The notes beneath the pieces were generated by a model. The model made no database searches, was not told where the DNA came from, and was given only the letters and a program-made list of their open reading frames with translations. From assembly GCA_030432655.1 (NCBI GenBank), contig JAUILA010000016.1, forward strand, positions 62,001 through 126,000: a stretch of DNA of 64,000 bases. Reading direction: 5' to 3'. How positions within the stretch are numbered: position 1 is the first letter of the stretch; every line of letters starts with the position of its first letter. Position numbers and translations under genes: made by a program. This document shows positions 8,949 through 17,711 of the stretch, piece after piece. This stretch comes from Bacteroidia bacterium. Its GTDB lineage: Bacteria > Bacteroidota > Bacteroidia > Cytophagales > Cyclobacteriaceae.

Positions 8949-10076
8949 TTACTTATTGTCGATTAATCCTCTTCCACTCTTCCTAATAACCCCCGCATGT
9001 AATAATTCCTCTGCAATTACATCCAAAACACCATTAATAAACTGCTTACTTTTAGGGGTACTGTACTTTTTTACCAGTTCAATATATTCATTAATGGTCA
9101 CTTTGACGGGAATACTCGGGAAATTAATCATCTCGGCAATTGCCATTTCCAGGGCAATTCTGTCGGTAATTGCTATACGTTCAATGTCCCAGTTCTGAGT
9201 TTTCCCGGCAATCAACTCTTCATATTCTTCAGCCACCCTTGCTGTTTCAACAAAAAGCTCCTGAAAAAATTCCCTGTCATCTTCCCAGTTATAGGAAATA
9301 TCCTGTAGTTCCAGTGCACCGCCTTCATTGAACGCCTTCACAGTTTTAGTGGTCAGGCTTTTTACAATTGGCTTATCCTCTGCCCAGTTTAAATCGTGTT
9401 CTTCCAGGTATTTTTCAATCACCTCATTTTTGAAAATGATATCTTTAACCAGATGATTGGTATATTCCTGATGCCCTTCATTCTCCCCTGAATCTGCAGC
9501 ATAGGCGGCATACTCAGGATCTTTCCGCACGATGGATTTAAACCATTCCCTGGTAAGTTGCGTATCCCATCGAATATTCTTACGAAGAATAAGCACATCC
9601 AGTTGCTCATTCTCCTGCAATGCCTGAAGAAAAGGATTATTCAACAGGGTTTTATGATCCCTTTTTTCATCTTCCCTTGCCCGCTGTGTAAATTCACGCA
9701 ACAGCTGGAGAATAGAAAGGTACCGGTCATATATGCGGTCCACCTCAACCACCATATTCTTCTTAAAATACCGGAAGTCCTTATCATTTTGAAGATGGTA
9801 ATCCCTGATCGCCCCGGTCACCACCGAATTAATTTTATCACTGCTGCCGGTATTGCTTTGAAAAGCTTCGGTCCGGAAATTCTTTTGAAAAAGTTGGATA
9901 GCCTCCTCTCCCTGTACTTTCAGAGCGGCAGGGTCCTGTATTTCCATGGAATTCAGATCAGGTTTAAATGCTTCTTCAATCTGCTCCAGGGCGATACCGT
10001 AATTCGCCTGTCTGCTTTGACGAAAAGCGAAAATGGTTTGCATTGCCTTTATACGGAGCGTACGTCGGTTGAGCAT
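8949..10076 (-). CDS. nusB: Transcription antitermination factor NusB, long Bacteroidota form
   Basis: NusB joins NusE (S10) at boxA in antitermination of rRNA transcription. The first residues LNRRTLRIKAMQTIFAFRQ look like NusB helix 1, and the C-terminal part (ERIAITDRIALEMAIAEM ... VTINEYIELVKKYSTPKS ... FINGVLDVIAEEL) is the canonical RNA- and NusE-binding half. At 375 residues it is far longer than the about 140-residue E. coli protein; the extra sequence lies between these parts at roughly 40-240 and is charged and helical. A TAnnTTTG element lies 40 bases upstream. Confidence 0.93.
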   Translation of the reverse strand: MLNRRTLRIKAMQTIFAFRQSRQANYGIALEQIEEAFKPDLNSMEIQDPAALKVQGEEAIQLFQKNFRTEAFQSNTGSSDKINSVVTGAIRDYHLQNDKDFRYFKKNMVVEVDRIYDRYLSILQLLREFTQRAREDEKRDHKTLLNNPFLQALQENEQLDVLILRKNIRWDTQLTREWFKSIVRKDPEYAAYAADSGENEGHQEYTNHLVKDIIFKNEVIEKYLEEHDLNWAEDKPIVKSLTTKTVKAFNEGGALELQDISYNWEDDREFFQELFVETARVAEEYEELIAGKTQNWDIERIAITDRIALEMAIAEMINFPSIPVKVTINEYIELVKKYSTPKSKQFINGVLDVIAEELLHAGVIRKSGRGLIDNK

Positions 10077-10115
10077 AAAGTGGTTTTAAATAAAGAACGT
10101 ATTATCAGTCGATTG

Positions 10116-10123
10116 CAAAAATA
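10116..10123 (-). promoter_or_regulatory. Candidate -7 promoter element for nusB
   Basis: On the minus strand the bases read TATTTTTG followed by C, an exact TAnnTTTG match 39 bases before the nusB ATG. No clear -33 element is seen. Confidence 0.45.
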
Positions 10124-10134
10124 CGAAATCCTGA

Positions 10135-11238
10135 CTATCTGGGTAATTTTACCTGGCCGATATCCGAAATGCGCTTTTCGGCCAGCCTTCTGGCCGCATC
10201 ATGTGTGGTAATATCATTTTTATCTGAAGATTCAATGATATCCAGCAAGGTATCGTAAATTTTCTCTGCCATTCCGTATGCCCGCTCACGATTATAGTTT
10301 CCAAGATACTCTTCGTACACATTGATGAGTCCGCCGGCATTGATCAGGAAATCAGGTGCATAAACAATATTACGTTCCTTCAGCTGCTTCCCGTGTACAT
10401 TCTCGTCAGCCAGCTGATTATTTGCTGCACCGGCCACAATCCTGCATTTAAGCCGGTCAATGGTAGAATCATTCAGGGTGGCACCCAGGGCACAAGGCGC
10501 GTAGATGTCCACATCCAGATCATAGATATCATCCATGTCCACTACAGAAGCTCCGGAACGTGCCGCCACATCTTTTATCTTTTCCTGGTCAATATCCGTG
10601 ATGTAAATTTCAGCGCCCTCTTTTTTCAGGTGATCGGTAAGATACATACCGACCTGACCTACCCCCTGAACAGCCACCTTCTTTCCTTCAAGACTGTCTG
10701 AGCCATAGGCCTTTTTCGCAGCCGCTTTCATACCGAGGTAGGTGCCATAGGCCGTTACGGGAGAAGGATCCCCGCCACCACCACGGGACTCGGAAAGACC
10801 TGTCACATGCTTCGTTTCCATGCTTATGTATTCCATATCCCTGGTTTTCATATTCACGTCCTCTGCTGTAACGTACTTCCCGTTGAGGCTCTCAACAAAT
10901 TTGCCAAACCTGCGAAGGAAAGCCTCCGTTTTCATGGTCCGTGCGTCGCCGATGATCACGGCTTTACCGCCACCAAGGTTCAGGCCTGATATTGCCGCCT
11001 TATAGGTCATTCCTCTTGACAGGCGTAATACATCGGTTAATGCTTCCTGCTCATTGGCGTAATTCCACATCCTGGTTCCTCCCAGCGAAGGACCCAGTAT
11101 CGTATTATGTATTCCGATTATCGCCTTCAGTCCGGTTGCGGGATCATTGCAGAAGACGATCTGTTCATGTCCCAGTTCGGAAACTCCTGCGAATACGCCA
11201 TTTTCTTTTGCCGTTTCCAATTCGTTGATTTCCATCAT
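10135..11238 (-). CDS. Leucine dehydrogenase (Glu/Leu/Phe/Val dehydrogenase family)
   Basis: It should deaminate branched-chain amino acids to 2-oxo acids with NAD+, feeding branched fatty acid precursors or amino acid breakdown. The 367-residue length fits octameric leucine dehydrogenases. The substrate domain has GGTRMW (53-58) and the catalytic-lysine region with Lys80 (RGMTYK) and Lys92 (GGGKAVI); the NAD-binding Rossmann motif is GVGQVG near residue 196. Leucine is favoured over glutamate because the short length and GGTRMW-GGGK spacing match the Leu/Phe/Val subgroup. A TAnnTTTG element is 59 bases upstream. Confidence 0.9.
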   Translation of the reverse strand: MMEINELETAKENGVFAGVSELGHEQIVFCNDPATGLKAIIGIHNTILGPSLGGTRMWNYANEQEALTDVLRLSRGMTYKAAISGLNLGGGKAVIIGDARTMKTEAFLRRFGKFVESLNGKYVTAEDVNMKTRDMEYISMETKHVTGLSESRGGGGDPSPVTAYGTYLGMKAAAKKAYGSDSLEGKKVAVQGVGQVGMYLTDHLKKEGAEIYITDIDQEKIKDVAARSGASVVDMDDIYDLDVDIYAPCALGATLNDSTIDRLKCRIVAGAANNQLADENVHGKQLKERNIVYAPDFLINAGGLINVYEEYLGNYNRERAYGMAEKIYDTLLDIIESSDKNDITTHDAARRLAEKRISDIGQVKLPR

Positions 11239-11296
11239 AACCGATTTGTAATTTGTTTGTAGTTTTGAGCCTGAACAGTGTACTTTTCAGACGGCG

Positions 11297-11304
11297 CAAA
11301 AATA
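11297..11304 (-). promoter_or_regulatory. Candidate -7 promoter element for leucine dehydrogenase
   Basis: Read on the minus strand the bases are TATTTTTG followed by CG, an exact match to TAnnTTTG, 58 bases before the ATG. An A/T-rich stretch lies upstream but no clear TTTG at the -33 distance. Confidence 0.45.
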
Positions 11305-11402
11305 GATATTTTATTCTATTTCGTATACAGGAAGTGTTTGGAATAACCAATTAACCCGTAATCCGTTTGAGTTAAAGGACTGATCCATACACCGGTGTCA
11401 GC

Positions 11403-13193
11403 ATGAAAGACCTAAGCTACCTCAACAAATACCTCATTAAGTACAAGTGGCACCTGATCCTGGGGCTACTCTTTATTATAATATCCAATTTCTTCCAGAT
11501 TGTTCCGGGTGCCATGGTGCGATATGCCATTGATCTGGCAGTTGATAATGTTGATATCTACCGGATTTTCGAGGGGTCGGACATGCAGGATTTCCTATTT
11601 GATCAATTCGCCGGTAATCTCCTGATCTATGGAATTATCATCCTTTTGATGGCCCTTTTGCGGGGTATTTTTCTTTTCCTTGTACGTCAGACCATTATCG
11701 TAATGTCGCGGCATATTGAGTATGATTTGAAAAATGAGATCTATGCCCATTATCAGTCACTTCCGCTTAGTTTTTACCGCCGAAATAATACAGGTGACCT
11801 GATGAACAGGATTTCGGAAGATGTCAGCAAGGTGCGTATGTATCTTGGCCCATCTATTATGTACGGGCTGAACATGATTACGCTTTTCGCCATGCTGATC
11901 CCATACATGATCTCTATAAATCCCATCCTGACTCTTTATGCTTTGATCCCGCTGCCGATCCTTTCGATCAGCATTTATTATGTTAATAACATTATCAATA
12001 AACGCTCGGAAGAAATTCAGATCAGTCAGTCCGGGCTATCCACCTATGTGCAGGAGGCATTCTCCGGGATCCGGGTCATTAAATCCTTTACGAGGGAAAA
12101 GGATAGCGCAGAGAAATTCCTGGAAGAAAGTAATGAATACAAGGAACGTTCCCTGAAACTAACCCGGGTACAGGCATTATTTTTTCCATTGATCATGGGA
12201 CTGATTGGCCTGAGCACAATTCTTACTGTTTATGCAGGCAGTGCGCAAGTGATCGGGGGAAACCTGTCATTCGGTAATATTGCCGAGTTTATCATTTACG
12301 TTAACCTGCTCACATGGCCGGTGACTTCCCTTGGATGGATCAGCAGTATCATTCAGCGGGCTGCCGCTTCTCAGCGACGGATTAATGAATTTCTGCATGA
12401 GAAAAATAATATCATCAGCCACGAAGAAATTGAGAAGGAAATAGAAGGGCACATTAATTTCAGTGATGTTTCCTTCACCTATCCGGACTCGGGAATTGAA
12501 GCCTTGAAAAAAATCTCCTTCGAGGTTCACCCCGGCCAGTCGCTGGCAGTGATCGGAACCACAGGTTCCGGGAAAAGTACGATTGCCAATCTCATCTCCA
12601 GAATGTATGATGTGACCTCGGGTGAAGTCCTGATTGACAACGAAGACATAAAAAATTATAAGGTAAGTCACCTTCGCAGCCAGATAGGATATGTTCCGCA
12701 GGATGTTTTTCTGTTCAGTGATACCATTTTCAATAACATTTCATTTGGTACTGAAAACCTGCCAGAATCGAGGGTGCTTGATGCAGCACGTGAGGCGGAT
12801 GTCTATGATAATATTGTTGATTTTCCGGATGGTTTTGCCACCCGGCTGGGAGAACGTGGAATTACACTGAGCGGGGGGCAGAAGCAGCGGGTGTCCATTG
12901 CCCGGGCCCTGGCCAGGGATCCCAAAATACTGGTACTGGATGACGCGCTATCCGCAGTGGATACTAAAACTGAAAACATGATCCTGCAAAGTATGAAGCG
13001 AATCATGCAGGGCAGAACAACTATTATCATTTCCCATCGCGTGTCATCAGCCAAACTTGCTGATAAGATCATTGTCCTTGATGACGGGAAAATCATTGAG
13101 AAAGGCACCAATGAATCGTTACTGGCATCTAACGGTGTTTACAAGGAGCTATACGACAAACAAATGGCGGCTGAAGAGAAGCTGGAGAATTAG
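11403..13193 (+). CDS. ABC exporter half-transporter (degenerate Walker B subunit)
   Basis: A 596-residue fusion of a six-helix type IV exporter domain (about 1-320) and a nucleotide-binding domain (about 345-590). Walker A is GTTGSGKST (385-393), the signature is canonical LSGGQ (489-493) and the H-loop ISHRVSS is intact, but Walker B reads LVLDDALSAVD: the catalytic Glu is replaced by Asp514. This is the pattern of the non-catalytic partner of heterodimeric exporters such as TM287/288 or BmrCD. The complementary partner is probably the half-transporter at 15094-16866. The cargo (drug, lipid or peptide) is unknown. It overlaps the next minus gene by 4 bases at the 3' end. Confidence 0.93.
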   Translation: MKDLSYLNKYLIKYKWHLILGLLFIIISNFFQIVPGAMVRYAIDLAVDNVDIYRIFEGSDMQDFLFDQFAGNLLIYGIIILLMALLRGIFLFLVRQTIIVMSRHIEYDLKNEIYAHYQSLPLSFYRRNNTGDLMNRISEDVSKVRMYLGPSIMYGLNMITLFAMLIPYMISINPILTLYALIPLPILSISIYYVNNIINKRSEEIQISQSGLSTYVQEAFSGIRVIKSFTREKDSAEKFLEESNEYKERSLKLTRVQALFFPLIMGLIGLSTILTVYAGSAQVIGGNLSFGNIAEFIIYVNLLTWPVTSLGWISSIIQRAAASQRRINEFLHEKNNIISHEEIEKEIEGHINFSDVSFTYPDSGIEALKKISFEVHPGQSLAVIGTTGSGKSTIANLISRMYDVTSGEVLIDNEDIKNYKVSHLRSQIGYVPQDVFLFSDTIFNNISFGTENLPESRVLDAAREADVYDNIVDFPDGFATRLGERGITLSGGQKQRVSIARALARDPKILVLDDALSAVDTKTENMILQSMKRIMQGRTTIIISHRVSSAKLADKIIVLDDGKIIEKGTNESLLASNGVYKELYDKQMAAEEKLEN

Positions 13194-13693
13194 TCCTCTT
13201 TTACCGGATAGAGTACTTCCGGATCGGCATCAGATCGGTAAATTTCAATACTTTCACCCTTAAGTTCCAGTCCTTGTGTCCTGGCGAATTCTTCCGCCTG
13301 TTCCTGTACGTTCTCCGGTTTTGGTGTGACAATCAGATTCTGCTCCAGAACAACACGGATAAATTTTCCAGCAGGCCATGAACGCATGGTTGCTGTATCT
13401 GTTTTTGAAGAAGGTATTCCGATAAATTGCCTGATTGAGGCAGTCTCTTCGGTTTTGGGATAATTGACCACGATCAGGCATGTATCCGCCTGCCTGGCCA
13501 AATCCCGGTAAGCATAAAAAAGATCTTCCAGTTCTTTCTGTGTTGGACGGCCGGTGAATTCTTCTCCCGATACTGATATTTCGGGAAGAGATTCGATTTC
13601 GTATTCAAGCGAGGAGAAACCGCCAAGCCAGAAATAAACAATCAGGGAGATGATCAGAATTCCAGCTGCTATAAGAATATTGCCACGTTTCAT
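13190..13693 (-). CDS. Membrane-anchored protein with possible GyrI-like (effector-binding) domain
   Basis: A 167-residue protein with an N-terminal membrane anchor (about residues 5-24, ILIAAGILIISLIVYFWLGG) and a soluble domain outside the cytoplasm. The second half, WPAGKFIRVVLEQNL ... QGLELKGESIEIYRSD..VLYPVKED, resembles the GyrI-like/SOUL ligand-binding fold, where a Pro-Ala-Gly-Lys strand and a closing YxP strand are typical. This is a fold suggestion only. It lies 3 bases downstream of the beta-barrel gene 13697-14299 and overlaps the ABC gene convergently. Confidence 0.65.
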   Translation of the reverse strand: MKRGNILIAAGILIISLIVYFWLGGFSSLEYEIESLPEISVSGEEFTGRPTQKELEDLFYAYRDLARQADTCLIVVNYPKTEETASIRQFIGIPSSKTDTATMRSWPAGKFIRVVLEQNLIVTPKPENVQEQAEEFARTQGLELKGESIEIYRSDADPEVLYPVKED

Positions 13694-13696
13694 TTG

Positions 13697-14299
13697 TCAG
13701 AGACGGTTGAATGCATATCTCACACCTACCGCACCAAATACGCGGAAATGAAAGGGTCTGTCCACCAGCTCCATGAGAAGGCTTACTTCTCCGAAAGCGA
13801 CAAGAGGAATATCTTCGAGTTCATACTCAATACCCAGGATAGCCTCGGGCCCCAGATCAATGTTTGTAATTTCGTCTGATTCCACGCGGTTAAGCTCATC
13901 AAAATACTGATAATCCACCTTTGAAATCCTGAATTGTGCTCCAGCACCGTAGTACCAGTCCAACCGCCCCTCCACATGGGCCGGGAATGATTCGTGGATC
14001 AGATAACGTCCCATAAGTACCAGGGTCATGTCCACATCATGATCAGAATATACGTAATCGTCAAACTTATCCTTCTTTCTGAAAGTGTCCTTGTAATAAG
14101 CCGAATGATTATTTCTGGAAACAGTCCCCAGACTGAATTCTACGGCTGCCTTACCCTGAAGGTACATTTTATACGTTACTCCGTAAGGGTCCCCGATCCG
14201 AATTCCGAGGCCCTGGTTATAATACTGTCCGAAAACGTTGTTGGATGACAGGAAAAATGCCCCAATCAGGATGATAAGGGCAACATAGTTAAATTTCAT
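13697..14299 (-). CDS. Outer-membrane beta-barrel-like protein, paralogue of the next gene upstream
   Basis: A 200-residue exported protein (signal peptide to about residue 24, ending NVFGQ). The mature part has alternating strands with aromatic belts, beginning GLGIRIGDPYGVTYKMY and closing with FRVFGAVGVRYAF, as in small beta-barrels of the Bacteroidota outer membrane. The same framework occurs in the neighbouring protein 14312-15031 (GFGFKVGDPFALTYKFY, LQGGVGLRYVF), so the two arose by tandem duplication. Function unknown. The genes are 12 bases apart and probably co-transcribed. Confidence 0.75.
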   Translation of the reverse strand: MKFNYVALIILIGAFFLSSNNVFGQYYNQGLGIRIGDPYGVTYKMYLQGKAAVEFSLGTVSRNNHSAYYKDTFRKKDKFDDYVYSDHDVDMTLVLMGRYLIHESFPAHVEGRLDWYYGAGAQFRISKVDYQYFDELNRVESDEITNIDLGPEAILGIEYELEDIPLVAFGEVSLLMELVDRPFHFRVFGAVGVRYAFNRL

Positions 14300-14311
14300 T
14301 CAAATCAATGG

Positions 14312-15031
14312 TTAGAATACATATCGCAAACCCACACCGCCCTGCAATCGCGTCCAGCCCGGATCTTGCTGAATATCCCTGAATAATTCCACTTCGACAA
14401 ACATGGCGACAGGTGAATTAAAATAGGCATACTCCATACCGGTAACGAATGTCGGGCCCATATAATATCGGTCCTCGACAAAATTACCAGTTTCATCTTC
14501 ATTCAAACCAAAAAACAGAATATAATCATACTGAATGCGTGTTTTTCTCCATTGCCAGCCACCTCCCGCATACATCTGCAGTCCTTTCACCCAACGGGAA
14601 ACGCTGACATGAAATAATAACTTGGCCTCTACCATCCAGTCCGATTTGACCACATGATCAACATAGGCAATGCTTTCCCCTTCACCAAGGGTATCATATT
14701 GCAGATATTCTGCAAAATTTGCCCTGTCATAGGAATAATATACACCACTTGCCGGTTTTCCCGCATCTATGGCAAGCCCCATGAATTTGGCCGGATAAAA
14801 TTTGTAGGTCAGGGCAAAGGGATCACCCACCTTAAAACCAAAACCGTTATAAGGATATTGTCCTTCCTGGAAAATCGGACATTCCACTTTTCCTCTCGGA
14901 TCCTGAATCCGCTGCTTCTTATACCTGCTCTGGTCAAAAGTCTTAAAACGTTTGACTTTTTGGGCATCAGCCTCTACAGACAATAAAAAAATAGACGCCC
15001 AGACCAGGATCAAAAATATTCGTCCCGTCAT
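14312..15031 (-). CDS. Outer-membrane beta-barrel-like protein
   Basis: A 239-residue exported protein with a signal peptide (IFLILVWASIFLLSVEADAQ). A basic stretch (KVKRFKTFDQSRYKKQR) precedes the barrel-like region that starts GFGFKVGDPFALTYKFY and ends GGVGLRYVF with a C-terminal Phe, as is common for outer-membrane barrels. It is paralogous to the protein encoded just downstream but carries an extra N-terminal section. A perfect 8-bp dyad lies in its 62-base upstream gap. No ligand or role can be deduced. Confidence 0.75.
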   Translation of the reverse strand: MTGRIFLILVWASIFLLSVEADAQKVKRFKTFDQSRYKKQRIQDPRGKVECPIFQEGQYPYNGFGFKVGDPFALTYKFYPAKFMGLAIDAGKPASGVYYSYDRANFAEYLQYDTLGEGESIAYVDHVVKSDWMVEAKLLFHVSVSRWVKGLQMYAGGGWQWRKTRIQYDYILFFGLNEDETGNFVEDRYYMGPTFVTGMEYAYFNSPVAMFVEVELFRDIQQDPGWTRLQGGVGLRYVF

Positions 15032-15043
15032 ATCTGTGAATAC

Positions 15044-15071
15044 CTGTTCGGCTCAATCCGTAACCGAACAG
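15044..15071. repeat. Inverted repeat between the ABC exporter and the barrel genes
   Basis: CTGTTCGG (15044-15051) and CCGAACAG (15064-15071) form a perfect 8-bp dyad with a 12-base spacer. It lies 22 bases after the stop of the ABC gene and 12 bases before the ATG of the barrel gene. No T-run follows on the minus strand, so it is either an operator, a processing or stability hairpin, or a terminator without a U-tract. Confidence 0.5.
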
Positions 15072-15093
15072 ATCAGAAAACCCCCGAAATAGC

Positions 15094-16866
15094 TTAGATT
15101 ATTTCTTTATACTGCATTTTATGCAGTTGAGTGTACAATCCGCCCTGCGCCAGTAACTCATCATGCGTCCCCGACTCCTTGATCTCGCCTTTATCAAGAA
15201 CCAGTATCTTATCGGCTCTTTTAATGGTCGAAAGGCGGTGAGCGATCACAATGGCCGTCCGTCCTTTCATCATTTTCTCAATGGCCATCTGAATCAGTTC
15301 TTCTGTTTCCGTATCCACGGAAGAGGTCGCCTCATCCAGAACGATCACTTCCGGATCATACACCATTGCACGGACAAATGATATCAACTGTCGCTGACCG
15401 ACGGATAATGTGGCTCCGCGTTCCATCACATTATAATCAAATCCGCCCGGAAGCCGTTCGATAAATTTTCGTGCACCGACAAGTTCCGCTGCTTCAATTA
15501 CCTGTTCCCTCCTGATATCCGGATTACTAAGTGTAATATTATTGTAAATGGTATCGCTGAACAGGAAAACATCCTGTAGCACCACGCCGATTTTATCGCG
15601 AAGGCAGGCCAGGTCATATGTTTTTATATCCTTATCATCCAGGAAGATCGTTCCGCGATTGACATCATAAAAGCGGTTCAGCAGATTGATAATGGAAGAT
15701 TTGCCGGCACCCGTGGCCCCAACGAGGGCAAGTGTCTTCCCTTTTTCAACATCAAAATTGATATCCTTCAGGACATACTCATTGTCATTGTAGGCAAACC
15801 ATACTTTTTCAAATTTTACCGAGCCGGAAACTGACACCGGACAATAGTCTCCTTCATCCGGGATTTGCTCATCATTATCAAGCAGTTTCATAATGCGGGA
15901 AGAACTCACTATCCCCAGCTGGAGGGTATTAAAACGATCAGCCAGCATTCTTATGGGACGGAAGAACATATTAATATAAAGAATGAACGCCGTCAGGTCA
16001 CCTACGGTGATATTTGATTCCGCGCCATTCATTACTCCTTTAGCTCCGTACCAGATCAGCAGTCCGATTCCGGCTGCACTTATTATCTCTGCTACCGGAA
16101 AATATATTGAATAATAAAGCACCGAACGGATATTAGCCCGGCGATGATCCCGGTTGATCTCCCTGAATTTCTGGTATTCCTGCTTTTCAGAGCCGAAAAT
16201 CTGGACGATACTCATACCTGAGATGTGTTCCTGAACGAACGAGTTCAGGTTGGATACCGCATTACGCACATCGTTAAATACTACTTTTACTTTCTCCTTG
16301 AAAACATAGGTGCTGAGAATGAGTATCGGCAGAGTGGAGAGACTTATAAGAGCAAGCTCCCAGTTGATGTAGAACATCATAATAACTATAAAAAGCAACT
16401 GGAGAAGATCGCCGATCATGGCAGCAAGTCCCTGGCTAAAAACATCTGCCAGCGTTTCAATATCAGAGATTGTTCTGGTTACAAGTCTCCCGATCGGCGT
16501 CCTGTCAAAGAATTTTAATTTCAGACGAATAAGGTGGCGATATAGTTCGATCCGGATATCCCGGATAACGTACTGACCAATCCAGCCGGATATGTAGGTG
16601 TGTGAATACTGAATGATCGCCTGGAAAATGAGCAGTCCGACCAGGACCAGCATCATCATAACCATGCCATTGTAATCATTTAAGGCAACATAATTATCCA
16701 GGGTATGCTGAATCAGCCAGGGTCGGACTGGAGCCAGAATGCCCATGCCAACCGTAAGCACAATGAGGAAATAGAACCGTTTGTTATACGGTTTCACAAA
16801 CCTCATTAATCGCTTCAACACCTTGAAGTCGACGATATTCCCGCTGGTAATTTCTTCTTTTTTCAA
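15094..16866 (-). CDS. ABC exporter half-transporter (catalytic Walker B, degenerate signature)
   Basis: A 590-residue half-exporter: six-helix domain at about 1-330 and nucleotide-binding domain at about 350-585. Walker A is GATGAGKSS and Walker B VIVLDEATSSVD keeps the catalytic Glu512, but the ABC signature is LSVGQ (487-491) rather than LSGGQ. These features complement those of the half-transporter at 11403-13193, suggesting one heterodimer with a consensus and a degenerate ATP site. The start is TTG at 16866, chosen because it overlaps the truA stop as TTGA and is followed by KKEEI. Cargo unknown. Confidence 0.92.
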   Translation of the reverse strand: MKKEEITSGNIVDFKVLKRLMRFVKPYNKRFYFLIVLTVGMGILAPVRPWLIQHTLDNYVALNDYNGMVMMMLVLVGLLIFQAIIQYSHTYISGWIGQYVIRDIRIELYRHLIRLKLKFFDRTPIGRLVTRTISDIETLADVFSQGLAAMIGDLLQLLFIVIMMFYINWELALISLSTLPILILSTYVFKEKVKVVFNDVRNAVSNLNSFVQEHISGMSIVQIFGSEKQEYQKFREINRDHRRANIRSVLYYSIYFPVAEIISAAGIGLLIWYGAKGVMNGAESNITVGDLTAFILYINMFFRPIRMLADRFNTLQLGIVSSSRIMKLLDNDEQIPDEGDYCPVSVSGSVKFEKVWFAYNDNEYVLKDINFDVEKGKTLALVGATGAGKSSIINLLNRFYDVNRGTIFLDDKDIKTYDLACLRDKIGVVLQDVFLFSDTIYNNITLSNPDIRREQVIEAAELVGARKFIERLPGGFDYNVMERGATLSVGQRQLISFVRAMVYDPEVIVLDEATSSVDTETEELIQMAIEKMMKGRTAIVIAHRLSTIKRADKILVLDKGEIKESGTHDELLAQGGLYTQLHKMQYKEII

Positions 16867-17618
16867 TCCAGGTATATTTCTTCCGGGTAGCTGACATTAA
16901 CCAGAAAAAGCCCTTCCGGTGGTGCAGCCGGTCCGGCTTTGCGCCGGTCTCTTGCCTCAATAATTTCTTTCATTTCCGTGGGCTGCCGTTTTCCTTCTCC
17001 AATCTGAAGCAAAGTGCCTACCACAGCCCGCACCATTCCACGTAAAAACCGGTTTGCGGTTATATGGAAAGTCAGGCGCCTTCCTTCTTCTACCCATTCT
17101 GCACGACTAATGTTACAAAGAAAGTGATTAACTTCCGTCCGGACCTTACTGAAAGACTCGAAGTTCTCTTCGGATAACATCATTTGCGCCGCCTGGTTCA
17201 TTCTGCCGACAAACAAATCTTTTTCATACCAGTACATTTGTCCGGCATGGAACGGATTCTTTTCACGTACCATTCGATATTCATAACTCCTGGATAAAGC
17301 GTCAAATCGTGCATGGGCATCCGGTTTTACCTTCCGGATACTTTTAATAGCCACATCCGGTGGCAGCATCCTGTTCAGCTTATACTGAACGTTATCATCA
17401 GACAACTCTTCCGGGATATCCGCATGGAAATACTGGCTTTCGCAATGTACCCCTGTATCAGTTCGACCGCTTGCCGTAATTCCTTCAAAACCAACTACGA
17501 ACTTTGCCAGGCAATCTTCGATGACACCCTGAACCGTCTTTTGCCCTGGTTGTACCTGCCAGCCGTTGTAGGCCGCTCCGTTGTATGCTACCTCAAAGAA
17601 GAAACGATTAGGATTCAT
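16863..17618 (-). CDS. truA: tRNA pseudouridine(38-40) synthase
   Basis: TruA converts uridines 38-40 of the anticodon stem to pseudouridine. Catalytic Asp54 lies in ASGRTDTGVHC, and RFLRGMVRAVVGTLLQIGEG is the other conserved block. The 251-residue length is standard. ATG 17618 follows a TAnnTTTG element by about 20 bases, giving a short leader. The downstream ABC half-transporter overlaps it by 4 bases. Confidence 0.97.
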   Translation of the reverse strand: MNPNRFFFEVAYNGAAYNGWQVQPGQKTVQGVIEDCLAKFVVGFEGITASGRTDTGVHCESQYFHADIPEELSDDNVQYKLNRMLPPDVAIKSIRKVKPDAHARFDALSRSYEYRMVREKNPFHAGQMYWYEKDLFVGRMNQAAQMMLSEENFESFSKVRTEVNHFLCNISRAEWVEEGRRLTFHITANRFLRGMVRAVVGTLLQIGEGKRQPTEMKEIIEARDRRKAGPAAPPEGLFLVNVSYPEEIYLD

Positions 17619-17637
17619 GCATGGAATTTAACCCGGG

Positions 17638-17645
17638 CAAAGGTA
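17638..17645 (-). promoter_or_regulatory. Candidate -7 promoter element for truA and the ABC exporter
   Basis: The minus strand reads TACCTTTG followed by CCC, an exact TAnnTTTG match. Its distance to the truA ATG (19 bases) implies a 5' leader of only about 12-15 bases. Confidence 0.45.
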
Positions 17646-17711
17646 ATAAAAATCAGTTGTAACTTCTTTTGCCCGCACGTAATGACTAAGTTCCCGTAAA
17701 ATCGTCCTTTT

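Noticed and set aside
9558-10211. 217-codon plus-strand frame over nusB
   Set aside because: Antisense to nusB and its promoter, with no domain that I can recognise.
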